From assembly GCF_016888005.1 (NCBI RefSeq), contig NZ_JAFDVE010000023.1:83039-147038 (forward strand): a stretch of DNA of 64,000 bases, written 5' to 3'. Position 1 is the first letter of the stretch; every line of letters starts with the position of its first letter. This DNA is from Phycicoccus sp. CSK15P-2. GTDB lineage: Bacteria > Actinomycetota > Actinomycetes > Actinomycetales > Dermatophilaceae. Below the pieces are notes generated by a model. The model was not told the origin of the DNA and did not search any database. It saw only the letters and a list, made by a program, of their open reading frames with translations. Below are positions 7,722 through 16,961 of the stretch, one piece after another. The position numbers and the translations under genes were made by a program.

Positions 7722-7726
7722 AACAT
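7721..7726 (+). promoter_or_regulatory. -10 box TAACAT of the LysR gene
   Basis: Six bases separate TAACAT from the ATG at 7733, so the transcript is probably leaderless; it overlaps the inverted repeat. Confidence 0.4.
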
Positions 7727-7732
7727 CTGGGG

Positions 7733-8662
7733 ATGCTCGACCCGCACCGGCTCGCCGTCTTCCGCTCGGTCGTCGCGAGCGGCTCCGTCCAGGCCGCCGC
7801 GGACGGTCTCGGGATGAGCTCGTCGGCCGTGAGCCAGCACCTCGCGGCCCTCCAGCGGGAGACCGGCCTGACCCTCTTCCAGCGGTCCGGCCGCGGCATC
7901 CTGCCCACCGACGCGGCGCTGGCCCTGGACGCGGGCAGTGACGAGGCCATGGGCGAGTGGGGGCGCCTGGACCAGGTCGTCGCCGACCTCCGGGACGGCC
8001 GCTCGGGGCGCCTGTCGATCGGCTACTTCGCGTCGGCCGGCTCGGCCTGGATGCCCGTCCTCGTCGGGCGCCTCACGAGCGAGTACCCGGACCTCGTCCT
8101 CGAGCTCGTGCTCAACGAGAGCGAACGCCGCGGCCCGCGCCCCGACATCGACCTCGTCATCGGCCCGCCCGACGAGCCCGCGCCGAGCGGGTATCGCCGG
8201 GTCGAGCTCACCGAGGACGAGTTCGTCCTCGTCGTGCCGCGCGACCACGACCTGGCGACGTCCGGTGAGGTCGCCCTCGGGGACCTGCGGGCCGAGACGT
8301 GGGTGAGCAACGACCATCCGCGCTCGGTGGGGCACCGGCTGGTCGTGGCCGCCTGCACCGCGGCCGGGATGCGGCCGCGCTTCACCGTGCAGGCCCAGGA
8401 CCACCACACGGCGGTGGGGTTCGTCGGAGCCGGGGTCGGCATCTCGGTGATGCCGGGCCTGGCGGCGCGGGTGCTGCCCCCGACCGTCGTGCGGGTCGCA
8501 CTGGCCCCTCCTGCACCCGTGCGCCACCTCGCCGCGGTCGTCCGTGACCACGGGACGTCCGACCCGGTGGCGGACCGCGCCCTGCGGCTGCTCACCGAGC
8601 TCGTCGTGCACCCCAGCCGGGGGCGGCGTCGGCCGCCGCGCACCGCGGCGCCCACCGGGTGA
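7733..8662 (+). CDS. LysR-family transcriptional regulator
   Basis: A 309-residue regulator. The winged helix-turn-helix occupies residues 1-60 (VFRSVVASGSVQAAADGLGM, then SSSAVSQHLAALQRETGLTL), followed by a substrate-binding domain starting at RLSIGYFASAGSAWMPVLVGRL. The C-terminus is Arg/Pro-rich. The effector is unknown. LysR proteins commonly control the divergent neighbour, here the small 55-residue frame, or genes elsewhere. The gene ends within a strong terminator hairpin. Confidence 0.9.
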   Translation: MLDPHRLAVFRSVVASGSVQAAADGLGMSSSAVSQHLAALQRETGLTLFQRSGRGILPTDAALALDAGSDEAMGEWGRLDQVVADLRDGRSGRLSIGYFASAGSAWMPVLVGRLTSEYPDLVLELVLNESERRGPRPDIDLVIGPPDEPAPSGYRRVELTEDEFVLVVPRDHDLATSGEVALGDLRAETWVSNDHPRSVGHRLVVAACTAAGMRPRFTVQAQDHHTAVGFVGAGVGISVMPGLAARVLPPTVVRVALAPPAPVRHLAAVVRDHGTSDPVADRALRLLTELVVHPSRGRRRPPRTAAPTG

Positions 8663-8677
8663 GGGTGGGCGCCGCGG
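8643..8677. terminator. Bidirectional hairpin after LysR gene
   Basis: CCGCGGCGCCCACC pairs with GGTGGGCGCCGCGG in a perfect 14-bp stem with a 7-base loop that contains the LysR stop codon. It lies between convergent genes. Confidence 0.75.
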
Positions 8678-8701
8678 GGTCGGGGTGGGTACGGCCGGGG
8701 G

Positions 8702-9607
8702 TCAGTGCTTCATCCACAGACGGGCGACGACCGCATTGTGGTCGCTGTGCTTGCTGTCGAACACGTAGTGGTGGTCGTCGAAGTCCATGAAGCGGTTGTC
8801 GGCCGGGCGGATCCACGCGTACACGTAGTCGACCCGACGCCGACCCAGGGTGGGGAGGCCGGTGACACCGATCCTCGAGTAGCTCGAACGCAGGCTCGGC
8901 AGCCCGTTCTGCCGGTTCTCCAGGACGGTGTACGGGAACTTCGCGTACGTCACGCGCTTGTCGTCCTGGTAGTCGACGTTGAAGTCTCCGGTGACGACCA
9001 CCTGGCCGTTGCTCTTCTTGTCGAGGACGAGGTCCTTGATCATCCGCAGGTGCTTCTCGGCATCCCGGGTCCGCGGCAGGTCGTAGGGGTGCCCGTTGTC
9101 GTCGATGTGCGCGTTGAGGTGGTTGTTGACGTGGGTGATCCTGCGACCGCTCGGCTTGTGCACGTACTGGGCCCACGTGATGTAGCGGGGCGGGGGTGGG
9201 TTGCCCGAGCCTCCGGTGTCGCAGACGAAGATCGTGCCCTTGTCGATCCGGTCGAACATCGACTTCTTCGCGAGAACGGTGACCTCGCGGCCCCACGTCT
9301 TCGCGGGCGTCCAGGCGTAGAAGCCGTGGTTCGAGGCCCACTGGTTGATGATGTCGCCGCGCCCCTGGACCTCCTGGAGGCCCACGAGCTCGGCACGGTC
9401 CATGATCGCGACGAAGTCCTCCTTGAACTGCGAGTCCTTCAGGTCCGAGAGGATGTTGAAGCTCGCGACGCGGAACGTCGACGAGTTGGCCGGTGCGGCG
9501 CCGGCGGCCTGTGCGGTCGCGGCGCCGGCCGCGCCGGTGAGTGCGGTGGCGCCGGCGAGCCGCCCGAGCGTGCGGCGGCTGAGGCGGACGGTCTGGTCCT
9601 GGTCCAT
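8702..9607 (-). CDS. Secreted endonuclease/exonuclease/phosphatase-family protein
   Basis: A 301-residue exported protein. The N-terminus carries a twin-arginine signal (LSRRTLGRLAGA) with a cleavage region near AAGAAPA. The EEP (DNase I/AP endonuclease-like) fold shows FRVASFNIL, VGLQEVQG (catalytic Glu), HVNNHLNAH, VVVTGDFNVDY and DSKHSDHNAVVA at the end, the full set of motifs. It should cleave phosphodiester bonds outside the cell, either DNA or a small phosphodiester. GGGGGA lies before the ATG at 9607. It is divergent from the RTX-M23 gene. Confidence 0.88.
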   Translation of the reverse strand: MDQDQTVRLSRRTLGRLAGATALTGAAGAATAQAAGAAPANSSTFRVASFNILSDLKDSQFKEDFVAIMDRAELVGLQEVQGRGDIINQWASNHGFYAWTPAKTWGREVTVLAKKSMFDRIDKGTIFVCDTGGSGNPPPPRYITWAQYVHKPSGRRITHVNNHLNAHIDDNGHPYDLPRTRDAEKHLRMIKDLVLDKKSNGQVVVTGDFNVDYQDDKRVTYAKFPYTVLENRQNGLPSLRSSYSRIGVTGLPTLGRRRVDYVYAWIRPADNRFMDFDDHHYVFDSKHSDHNAVVARLWMKH

Positions 9608-9773
9608 GGGTTCCCCCGGAGGTCGTCGTGATGGGCCTCCACCGTCCTGCCGTCCGCTGCGCAGACGCTGCGAACCGGGTGCGCCCACCGCGCAGCGAGT
9701 CCGCAGCGGGCTCCACCACGGTGGTCGGTATCGGTGGTCCGGTGGGGACCGCCGCGACCGAAGGAGAACCCCG

Positions 9774-10784
9774 ATGAACGCCTCACTCGCCCGACCCCGT
9801 GCCCGGGTCTCGCGTCGCGCCGCCCGGGTCGGTGTCGCTGCCGTCGCCGCCATGGCCCTCGGGACGGGGGTCGCCGTGGCCGCCACGATCGACGGCACGC
9901 CCGGCGACGACGAGCTCACCGGCACCGCGTCCGCCGACACGATCCGCGGCTTCGCCGGTGCCGACGTCATCTCCGGGTACGGCGGCAACGACACCCTCAA
10001 GGGCAACAACGGCCACGACACGATCTACGGTAACGACGGCGCCGACACGATCGACGGCGGGGCCGGCTCCGACAAGGTCGTCGGCGGCAACGGCCACGAC
10101 GACGTCAAGGGCGGCGACGGCGCCGACGAGATCTACGGCCTCGACGGCAGCGACGTCCTGCGGGCCCGTGACGACAAGGAGGACAAGGTCTACTGCGGTG
10201 CCGGGAACGACACGGCGTACCTCGATCGGCTCGACCTCATGCCGACGTCCGAGCTGAACAAGCCGCAGGGCACCTGCGAGAACATCAAGTGGACCAACCC
10301 GTGGGTGCTGCCCATCGCGCTGTCCGACATGCCCGAGGGCAAGGCCGGGCTGGACGACCCGCACCACCCCACGAGCGGGCAGTATGCGGCCGTCGACCTC
10401 CAGGCGCCGTCCGGCAGCCCCATCCGGGCGATCCGCGGCGGGTACGTCGAAGCGGCCGGGTACCACCCGCTCGGCCAGACCTGGTGCGGCTACGGCGTCG
10501 TCATCCGTGGCGTGGGCGGCGGGCAGTACATGTACTGCCACATGACCGCCGGTTCGGTGGCGGTGTCGCAGGGGCAGGGCATCGGCTCGCTGCGGGTCAT
10601 CGGCAAGGTCGGCAGCACCGGGGAGAGCACCGGCCCGCACCTGCACCTGCAGATCTGGAAGCGCAGCTTCTCGCAGGACGGCTTCAACAGCTCCGTCTGC
10701 CCGCAGCCGATGCTCGTCGCCATCGCCGACGACCGCGCCGTGCCGCGCCCCGCCGACCTGCCGTACAACGGCTGCCAGTCCTGA
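9774..10784 (+). CDS. Secreted RTX-repeat M23 metallopeptidase
   Basis: A 336-residue exported cell-wall hydrolase. Residues 1-37 form a Sec-type signal ending GVAVAA. A block of about eight calcium-binding RTX nonapeptides follows (GGNDTLKGN, GADTIDGGA and others, about 42-135), ending in a short Cys-containing segment (DKVYCGAGND, then CEN). The rest is a LytM/M23 domain with the zinc ligands in HHPTSGQYAAVDLQ and GPHLHLQIWK. M23 enzymes cut peptide cross-links in peptidoglycan. RTX blocks fold on external calcium, so activity may be calcium-dependent. AAGGAG precedes the ATG. The GH19-like gene follows after 10 bases with the same N-terminal architecture. Confidence 0.9.
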   Translation: MNASLARPRARVSRRAARVGVAAVAAMALGTGVAVAATIDGTPGDDELTGTASADTIRGFAGADVISGYGGNDTLKGNNGHDTIYGNDGADTIDGGAGSDKVVGGNGHDDVKGGDGADEIYGLDGSDVLRARDDKEDKVYCGAGNDTAYLDRLDLMPTSELNKPQGTCENIKWTNPWVLPIALSDMPEGKAGLDDPHHPTSGQYAAVDLQAPSGSPIRAIRGGYVEAAGYHPLGQTWCGYGVVIRGVGGGQYMYCHMTAGSVAVSQGQGIGSLRVIGKVGSTGESTGPHLHLQIWKRSFSQDGFNSSVCPQPMLVAIADDRAVPRPADLPYNGCQS

Positions 10785-10794
10785 CGGGTCCGTC

Positions 10795-11757
10795 ATGGGG
10801 GGAACGGGACGAGGTCTGCGACGCACCGCTGCCGCGCTGGCCGTGGCGACGACCCTGGCCGGGCTGGCCGCGGCTCCCGCGTCCGCGGAGACGTGGACCG
10901 GCACGGCCGGGAACGACAAGCACATCGGCACCGACTCCGCCGACGTCCTGCGGGGGGCCGACGGGGCCGACGAGCTGCACGGCCGCAAGGGCAAGGACAC
11001 GCTGTACGGCGGCAACGGACACGACGAGCTCTACGGGGAGAACGGCGCGGACGTCCTGCGCGGAGGCCGGGGCAACGACGAGCTCTACGGGGGTCCCGGG
11101 GCCGACGAGCTGCACGCCGACGACATGCAGAAGGACACCGTCATCTGCGGCGACGGCGGTGGCGACGTGGCCTACGTCGACTACAAGGACTTCGTCGGGG
11201 CCACCTGCGAGAGGCGGGTGTACCACGAGGTGACGTACGCCGACCTCACGGCCGTGTTCGGTGCCCGGGTCGGTGACGAGTCGACCGTGAGGGCGGGGTT
11301 GGCCGGCCTGAACCGCCAGATGCGGGTCGGGAAGATCGACCGGAACGCCAAGCGCGTCTCGGCGTTCCTCGCGACGCTCGTCAACGAGTCCAACGTCATG
11401 TACGACCGCGACCAGATCGGCTCGAGCTCGACCTACCGCGGGCGGGGTTTCATCCAGCTCACGGGGGAGGCGAACTACCGGGCCGCCGGGAACGCGCTCG
11501 GGGTGGACCTCGTCGCGTCCCCGAACAAGGCCAAGGAGCTCGCCTGGAGCGCGAAGATCGCCTGTTGGTACTGGTACGACAACCGCCACGTCAACGGTGC
11601 GGCGGACCGGATGGACATGGGCGCGGTCTCACGGCTCATCGGCTACGCCGCGAGCCCGTCCGAGGACCGGGAGCGCTGCGAGGACTTCAAGCGGGCCATG
11701 AAGTACCTCACCGGCACCCGGCCGGCGGACGGCGAGGTCACCTGCCTGCGGCACTGA
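10795..11757 (+). CDS. Secreted RTX-repeat GH19 chitinase/lysozyme-like protein
   Basis: A 320-residue exported protein that parallels its upstream neighbour: a Sec signal (to about residue 31, PASAET), RTX repeats (GGNGHDELY, GGRGNDELY, about 35-105), then the segment DTVICGDGGGDVAYVD and a second Cys. The C-terminal half is a GH19-type fold with the catalytic Glu in LATLVNESNV and the signature YRGRGFIQLTGEANY. GH19 enzymes cut chitin or peptidoglycan glycan strands; next to an M23 peptidase, peptidoglycan is the likelier target. It is probably co-transcribed with the M23 gene. Its 3' end overlaps the convergent MMPL gene by 20 bases. Confidence 0.88.
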   Translation: MGGTGRGLRRTAAALAVATTLAGLAAAPASAETWTGTAGNDKHIGTDSADVLRGADGADELHGRKGKDTLYGGNGHDELYGENGADVLRGGRGNDELYGGPGADELHADDMQKDTVICGDGGGDVAYVDYKDFVGATCERRVYHEVTYADLTAVFGARVGDESTVRAGLAGLNRQMRVGKIDRNAKRVSAFLATLVNESNVMYDRDQIGSSSTYRGRGFIQLTGEANYRAAGNALGVDLVASPNKAKELAWSAKIACWYWYDNRHVNGAADRMDMGAVSRLIGYAASPSEDRERCEDFKRAMKYLTGTRPADGEVTCLRH

Positions 11758-14347
11758 CGGTCTCCGGCGCGGCCGGGGTGGGCGTTGCGTCCGCCCCGGC
11801 CACGCCGCGCCGCGCACGGTCCTCGGCGGCGAGCCGGTCGGCGAGCTCGACGCCCTCGATGTCGAGGTCGGGCAGGACGCGGTCGAGCCAGCGCGGGATC
11901 CACCAGGCGCGGTCGCCGAGCAGGTGCATGATCGCCGGGGTGAGGGTCATCCGGACGACGAAGGCGTCGATGAGCACGCCGACGGCGAGGCCGAAGCCGA
12001 TCGGCCGGACCATGACGAGGTGGCTGAAGGCGAACCCGAGGAACACCGACGTCATGATGATGGCCGCGGCCGTCACGACGCGCGCGCCGTGGACGAAGCC
12101 GGAGCGCACCGCGGCCCGGGACTCCTCGCCGTGGGCGCGCGACTCGTGCATCCCCGACACGAGGAACATCTGGTAGTCCATCGCGAGGCCGAACAGCACG
12201 CCGATGACGATGATCGGCATGAACGACAGCAGCGGACCGGGCTGGGTGACCCCGAGGTACTGGCCGAGCCAGCCCCACTGGTGGACGGCGACCGTGGCCC
12301 CGAAGGCGGCCGCGACCGAGAGCAGGAACCCGCCGGTGGCCACGAGCGGCACGACGAGGGACCGGAACACGAGCATGAGGATGACGAGCGAGAGCCCGAC
12401 GACGACGACGAGGTAGCGGGGGAGAGCGTCGGCCAGCTTCTGCGAGATCTCGATGTTCGCGACGGTCTGCCCGGTGAGCCCGACGGCGGTGCCGTCGTGG
12501 CGCTCGACGAGGTCGGCGGCGCTGTGCAGTCGGGCGACGGTGCCGGTCGTCTCCTCGGCCGCCGGGCCGGTGGAGGGGACGATCTGGAAGGCGAGGGTGT
12601 CGGTGTCGTCGCTGACGCCGAACGGGACGACGGACTCCACGCCGTCGACGGCGGCGAGGGTCGTGACGATCCGGGCCTGCTCGTGGAGCACCTCGGCGTC
12701 GTCGCGCTGCGCGCCGGCGTCCGGCAGCTCGGCGACGGCGACGATCGGGCCGTTCATGCCGGGGCCGAACTCGTCCGCGACCGTCACGTACGCGGTGTGG
12801 GCGCTCGACCCGGTGGGCTCGCTGCCGCCGTCCGGAAGGCCGAGCCGCATGTCCGCGACGGGCACGGCGAGGACGGCGACGAACCCGACGACCCCCGCGA
12901 CGGTGAGCCACGGGTGCCCGGTGACGGCGCGGACGTACCAGCGCCCGTGCTCCTCGGTGGCGTGCGGCGGGCCGTCGAGGCTCGAGGCGTCGCCCGGGGT
13001 CGTGAACCCGGCCTTGCGCCATCCCCGCTTCGAGACGACGCGGGTGCCCATGAGGCGGAGCACCGCGGGGCTGATCGTCACCGCGACGAGCACCGCGACG
13101 GCGACGGTGGCGGCCGCGACGAGACCCATCTGCGCGAGGATCGGCAGGCCGGAGAGGACGAGCGCCCCGAGGGCGATGACGACCGTGGTGCCGGCGAAGG
13201 TCACGGCACCCCCGGCGGTCGCGTCGGCGCGGGCGATGGACTCGCGCACGTCCATCCCACGCAAGATGTTCGCGCGGTGCCGGTTGACGATGAAGAGCGC
13301 GTAGTCGATGCCGACCGCGAGGCCGAGCATGAGGGCCAGGGCCGGGGTCGTCGAGTTGAGCTCGACCACGGCGGTGAAGGCCATCGCGCCGCCGAGCCCG
13401 ACGCCGACGCCGAGCAGGGCGACGAGCAGCGGCAGGCCGGCGGCGACCAGGCTGCCGAGGACGAGGACGAGGACGAGCAGCGCGACGGCGAGGCCGAGGA
13501 TCTCGCCGGGGCCGATGAACTCGAGCGCCTGGGTGATCTCGACGCTGTACGCCGGGGTGATGCCGGCGGCCTCGAACGCGGCGTCCCCCCTCTCGGGCAC
13601 CTGCGCGCGGTCCTCCGGCGCGATGGACTGGGCGTTGTCGTCGAACTGCACCTGGACGACCGCGGTCCGGCCGTCCTCGGAGACGAGCCGGGTGCCGGAC
13701 GAGGCCTGGGCGACGGTGCGTCCGTCGGAGTACTGCTGCTCCCCGGTCTTCAGCTGAGCCTCGGCGTCCTCCAGCTGTCGGGCAGCGTCCTCCAGCTGGG
13801 TGCGGCCCTGCTCGACCTGGCGGCGCAGGTCGGCCGTGCCGGGGGAGTCCGGGTCGGCTCCTTCGGCCTCGGCGAGCAGGGCCTCGCCGGCGCGGAGCTG
13901 GTCCTTGCCGGCGGCGAGCTGCGCGCGGCCTTCCTCGAGCTGAGCGCGTCCGTCGTCGAGCTTCGCCCCGGCATCGCGCAGGTCGGCGTCGGAGGAGTCG
14001 ATCTGCTCCTGGGCCGCGAACGGGTCGACGACGCGTTCGACGTGCGGGACGGTCTCCCACTCGGCGAGGACCTCCTCGACCGCGGCCTTCTGCTCGTCGG
14101 TGAACGGACGGTCACCGCTGCTCAGCACGACGCGGCCGAAGCCCCCTGCCGCGCCGGGGATCTCCTCGCTCAGCTGGTCGAGGACGGCCTCGAAGTCGGT
14201 GTTCGGGATCTTGACCTGGCTGGTGAGCGGACGTCCGATGGTGCCGGCCAGGGTGCCGGCGACGGCGAGGACGACGAGCCAGGCCGCGATGACGGGCCAC
14301 GCGTGGGCGGAGCACCAGCGGCCGAGACGGTAGAGAGCGGTGGACAT
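11738..14347 (-). CDS. MMPL/RND-family membrane transporter
   Basis: An 869-residue inner-membrane protein with the two-fold MMPL layout: one N-terminal helix, a large external domain, five helices (about 275-430), a second external domain (about 480-590) and five more helices. The first external domain is a long heptad-like coiled region (about 115-215) of repeated KLDDGRAQLEEGRAQL-type segments. MMPL proteins export lipids, siderophores or drugs using the proton gradient. It lies directly downstream of its probable TetR regulator on the same strand, so it is likely an inducible efflux pump. Substrate unknown. Confidence 0.9.
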   Translation of the reverse strand: MSTALYRLGRWCSAHAWPVIAAWLVVLAVAGTLAGTIGRPLTSQVKIPNTDFEAVLDQLSEEIPGAAGGFGRVVLSSGDRPFTDEQKAAVEEVLAEWETVPHVERVVDPFAAQEQIDSSDADLRDAGAKLDDGRAQLEEGRAQLAAGKDQLRAGEALLAEAEGADPDSPGTADLRRQVEQGRTQLEDAARQLEDAEAQLKTGEQQYSDGRTVAQASSGTRLVSEDGRTAVVQVQFDDNAQSIAPEDRAQVPERGDAAFEAAGITPAYSVEITQALEFIGPGEILGLAVALLVLVLVLGSLVAAGLPLLVALLGVGVGLGGAMAFTAVVELNSTTPALALMLGLAVGIDYALFIVNRHRANILRGMDVRESIARADATAGGAVTFAGTTVVIALGALVLSGLPILAQMGLVAAATVAVAVLVAVTISPAVLRLMGTRVVSKRGWRKAGFTTPGDASSLDGPPHATEEHGRWYVRAVTGHPWLTVAGVVGFVAVLAVPVADMRLGLPDGGSEPTGSSAHTAYVTVADEFGPGMNGPIVAVAELPDAGAQRDDAEVLHEQARIVTTLAAVDGVESVVPFGVSDDTDTLAFQIVPSTGPAAEETTGTVARLHSAADLVERHDGTAVGLTGQTVANIEISQKLADALPRYLVVVVGLSLVILMLVFRSLVVPLVATGGFLLSVAAAFGATVAVHQWGWLGQYLGVTQPGPLLSFMPIIVIGVLFGLAMDYQMFLVSGMHESRAHGEESRAAVRSGFVHGARVVTAAAIIMTSVFLGFAFSHLVMVRPIGFGLAVGVLIDAFVVRMTLTPAIMHLLGDRAWWIPRWLDRVLPDLDIEGVELADRLAAEDRARRGVAGADATPTPAAPETVSAAGR

Positions 14348-14416
14348 GGAGCCTCCGGATCGGAGCGTCAGGGGGGCAGGGAGTCAGGAGGTGCAGGGGG
14401 GTCGGGGGTGCAGGGG

Positions 14417-15064
14417 TCAGGAGGGCCGGACGGCGGCGTCGGCGTCGGGCAGGAGGGGGTGGCCGAGGATCCGGACGGTCTCGCAGAACGCGGCATGGAA
14501 CGACGGGACGGGCGCCTCGGACCCGGCGACGGCGTGCCGGGCCCAGACCCGGAGGGCGGCCTCGCCCGCGCCGACGAGGGCGCTCGCCACCGTGGCCACG
14601 TAGAGCTCGGAGGCGTCCGGACCGAGGCGGACCCGCAGCCAGCCCTCGAACCAGTCGAGCCAGGCGTGGAGCTCGCCGAGGATGAGCCCCTTGGCGTGCG
14701 GGGAGGCCTCGCCGGCGGCCGCGAGGACGCCGACGCGCTCGACGAGGTCGAGGTCGCTGGGGTCGGCGACGACGGCCCGCAGGCTGACCTCGACGGGCTC
14801 GTCCTCGGGGCGCTCCCCGAGGCGGTCGCTCAGCGACGCGAAGAACTCGGCGACGCTCGCGGTGATCACGGACTCGACCGACGGGAAGTAGTTGAAGAAC
14901 GTCCGCCGGCTCACCCCGGCCCGGTCGGCGACGGCCTCCGCGGTGACGTCGCCGACGCCGCCGTCGCGCACGATCGTGTACGCGGCGTGCACGAGGGCGT
15001 GGCGGGTCTCCTCCCGCTTGCGGTCCCGCAGCGAGGTGACGACGTAGGTGGGCTTGCGGGTCAC
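14417..15064 (-). CDS. TetR-family transcriptional regulator
   Basis: A 215-residue repressor. The helix-turn-helix is in residues 15-60 (HALVHAAYTIV, TAEAVADRAGVSRRTFFNYF); the ligand-binding helices follow. The GTG at 15064 is chosen because TACGCT, a -10 box, ends six bases upstream and the family N-terminus (RDRKREETRHAL) begins shortly after. It precedes the MMPL pump by 69 bases on the same strand, and a 16-bp palindrome over its -35 region suggests autoregulation of a tetR-mmpL operon. Confidence 0.9.
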   Translation of the reverse strand: MTRKPTYVVTSLRDRKREETRHALVHAAYTIVRDGGVGDVTAEAVADRAGVSRRTFFNYFPSVESVITASVAEFFASLSDRLGERPEDEPVEVSLRAVVADPSDLDLVERVGVLAAAGEASPHAKGLILGELHAWLDWFEGWLRVRLGPDASELYVATVASALVGAGEAALRVWARHAVAGSEAPVPSFHAAFCETVRILGHPLLPDADAAVRPS

Positions 15065-15070
15065 GGCACG

Positions 15071-15076
15071 AGCGTA
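15071..15076 (-). promoter_or_regulatory. -10 box TACGCT of the tetR-mmpL operon
   Basis: On the minus strand TTGCAC (15100-15095), an 18-base spacer and TACGCT form a plausible promoter; the start codon follows after six bases. Confidence 0.5.
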
Positions 15077-15084
15077 CGCATGGA

Positions 15085-15100
15085 TTGCACGCTCGTGCAA
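15085..15100. promoter_or_regulatory. TetR operator
   Basis: TTGCACG-CT-CGTGCAA is a perfect 7-2-7 palindrome covering the -35 of the TetR promoter. Outer arms GCATGGA (15078-15084) and TCCATGC (15110-15116) form a second inverted repeat around it. Confidence 0.65.
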
Positions 15101-15233
15101 ACCTGCACGTCCATGCATGGCGTGGAGTTGGTGACGCTCATCGTGTGCCCGGCCCTGCCGCGCGCGGTGGTGACGGTCATCGCCCGCCCGGTCCTGCTGC
15201 GGCGGTCGCCCGGGCGCGTGGGACGCTGGTGCC

Positions 15234-16952
15234 ATGGCCGACGACCGACCCGCCGACGTCCGCTCCGCGGCGCTGCTGCGCCTGATCCGGGAGTCGGTCA
15301 TCGGGGAGGACCACGTCATGCAGACGCCGTACGGACCGCGACGGGTCACCTACGCCGACTACACGGCGTCCGGGCGGGCGTTGGGGTTCATCGAGGACTT
15401 CGTCCGCGACGCCGTGCTGCCGGCGTACGCGAACACGCACACCGAGTCCAGCGGCACCGGGCTGCAGACCACCCGGCTGCGCGAGGACGCCCGGAGGGTC
15501 ATCCGGGACGCCGTCCACGGCGACGACGACACGGTCGTCGTGTTCGCGGGCTCGGGCAGCACCGGCGCCATCGACAAGCTCATCGGCATCCTCGGGCTGC
15601 GCATCCCGTCGGCGCTGGAGGACCGCTGGCAGCTCTCGAGGCACATCCCCACCGACGAGCGGCCCGTCGTCTTCATCGGGCCCTACGAGCACCACAGCAA
15701 CGAGATCCCCTGGCGGGAGACGATCGCCGACGTCGTGACGATCCGCGAGGACGCCGACGGCCTCATCGACCAGGGCGACCTCGCGGCCCGGCTCGAGGAG
15801 TACGCCGTCCGGCCGCTGCGCATCGGCTCGTTCAGCGCGGCGTCCAACGTCACCGGCATCGTCAGCGACACCCACGGGATCTCCGCGCTCCTGCACCGGC
15901 ACGGCGCGCTGGCGTTCTGGGACTTCGCGGCGGCGGGGCCGTACGTCGACATCGAGATGACCGCGCCGGCCGGCGCGGACCCCCTGTCGTACAAGGACGC
16001 GGTGGTCCTCTCGCCGCACAAGTTCATCGGGGGGCCGTCCACCCCGGGGGTGCTCGTCGCGCGCCGCGAGCTGTTCGGCAACCGGGTGCCGGTGACGCCC
16101 GGGGGAGGCACGGTCGCGTACGTCAACCCGGAGGACCACGCGTACCTGTCCGACCCGGCGCACCGCGAGGAGGGCGGCACCCCGGCGATCATCGACTCCA
16201 TCCGCGCGGGGCTCGTCTTCCAGCTCAAGGAGGCCGTCGGGGTCGACACGATCCGCGCCCGCGAGGAGCGCTTCCTCAGGCGTGCGGTCAAGGCCTGGCG
16301 GGACGAGCCGGCCATCGAGGTCCTCGGCAACCTCGAGGCGTCCCGGCTCTCGATCGTCTCGTTCGTCGTCCGGTCACCTTCGGGCAGCCACCTGCACCAC
16401 AACTACGTCGTGGCTCTGCTCAACGACCTCTTCGGCATCCAGTCCCGCGGCGGATGCTCGTGCGCCGGCCCGTACGGCCACCGGCTGCTCGGCATCGACC
16501 TCGACCGCAGCCACGCCTTCGAGCGGGAGATCGCCGGCGGCTGCGAGGGCATCAAGCCCGGCTGGGTGCGGGTGAACTTCAACTACTTCCTCTCCGACGT
16601 CGTCGCGGACTACGTCGTGGAGGCGGTGCGGATGGTCGCCCAGGACGGATGGCGCCTCCTGCGCGACTACACGTTCGACCCCGCGACCGGCCTCTGGCGA
16701 CACCGCGAGGGCCTCGTCGAGCCGCCGCTGCGCCTCGGTCACGTGCGGTACGGCGACGACGGTGCCGTGTCGCTGCCCCGGTCGGAGGCACGTGGAGGGG
16801 AGGAGATGCTGGCGGAGCACCTCCGGGACGCGGCGCGCATCCTCGCAGAGGCCACGCCGCCCGACCTCGCCGGCCGTGACCCTCGGGTGTCGGACGACTT
16901 CGAGCACCTGCGCTGGTTCGACCTCCCGGACGGTGGCGTCGTCACCCGCTGA
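15234..16952 (+). CDS. PLP-dependent class V aminotransferase, cysteine-desulfurase-like
   Basis: A 572-residue cytoplasmic enzyme. The class V fold is clear: VVFAGSGSTGAIDKL (cofactor phosphate loop), FIGPYEHHSNEIPWRE, ALAFWDFAAAGPYVDIEM (Asp to pyridine N) and the lysine in LSPHKFIGGPSTPGVL. RGGCSCAGPYGHRLLG sits where cysteine desulfurases have their active cysteine. It is longer than IscS/SufS by about 150 residues, with an extra C-terminal part (about 480-572). It probably belongs to an actinobacterial desulfurase-like subgroup; no sulfur-carrier or Fe-S genes are adjacent, so the reaction is unassigned. Confidence 0.85.
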   Translation: MADDRPADVRSAALLRLIRESVIGEDHVMQTPYGPRRVTYADYTASGRALGFIEDFVRDAVLPAYANTHTESSGTGLQTTRLREDARRVIRDAVHGDDDTVVVFAGSGSTGAIDKLIGILGLRIPSALEDRWQLSRHIPTDERPVVFIGPYEHHSNEIPWRETIADVVTIREDADGLIDQGDLAARLEEYAVRPLRIGSFSAASNVTGIVSDTHGISALLHRHGALAFWDFAAAGPYVDIEMTAPAGADPLSYKDAVVLSPHKFIGGPSTPGVLVARRELFGNRVPVTPGGGTVAYVNPEDHAYLSDPAHREEGGTPAIIDSIRAGLVFQLKEAVGVDTIRAREERFLRRAVKAWRDEPAIEVLGNLEASRLSIVSFVVRSPSGSHLHHNYVVALLNDLFGIQSRGGCSCAGPYGHRLLGIDLDRSHAFEREIAGGCEGIKPGWVRVNFNYFLSDVVADYVVEAVRMVAQDGWRLLRDYTFDPATGLWRHREGLVEPPLRLGHVRYGDDGAVSLPRSEARGGEEMLAEHLRDAARILAEATPPDLAGRDPRVSDDFEHLRWFDLPDGGVVTR

Positions 16953-16961
16953 CGACGATCG

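Noticed and set aside
11924..16879. A single plus-strand open frame of 1651 residues across the MMPL and TetR genes
   Set aside because: It is the shadow of two well-supported minus-strand genes and of the following aminotransferase, is composed of Arg/Gly/Asp-rich low-complexity sequence, and has no homology. High GC makes such frames common.
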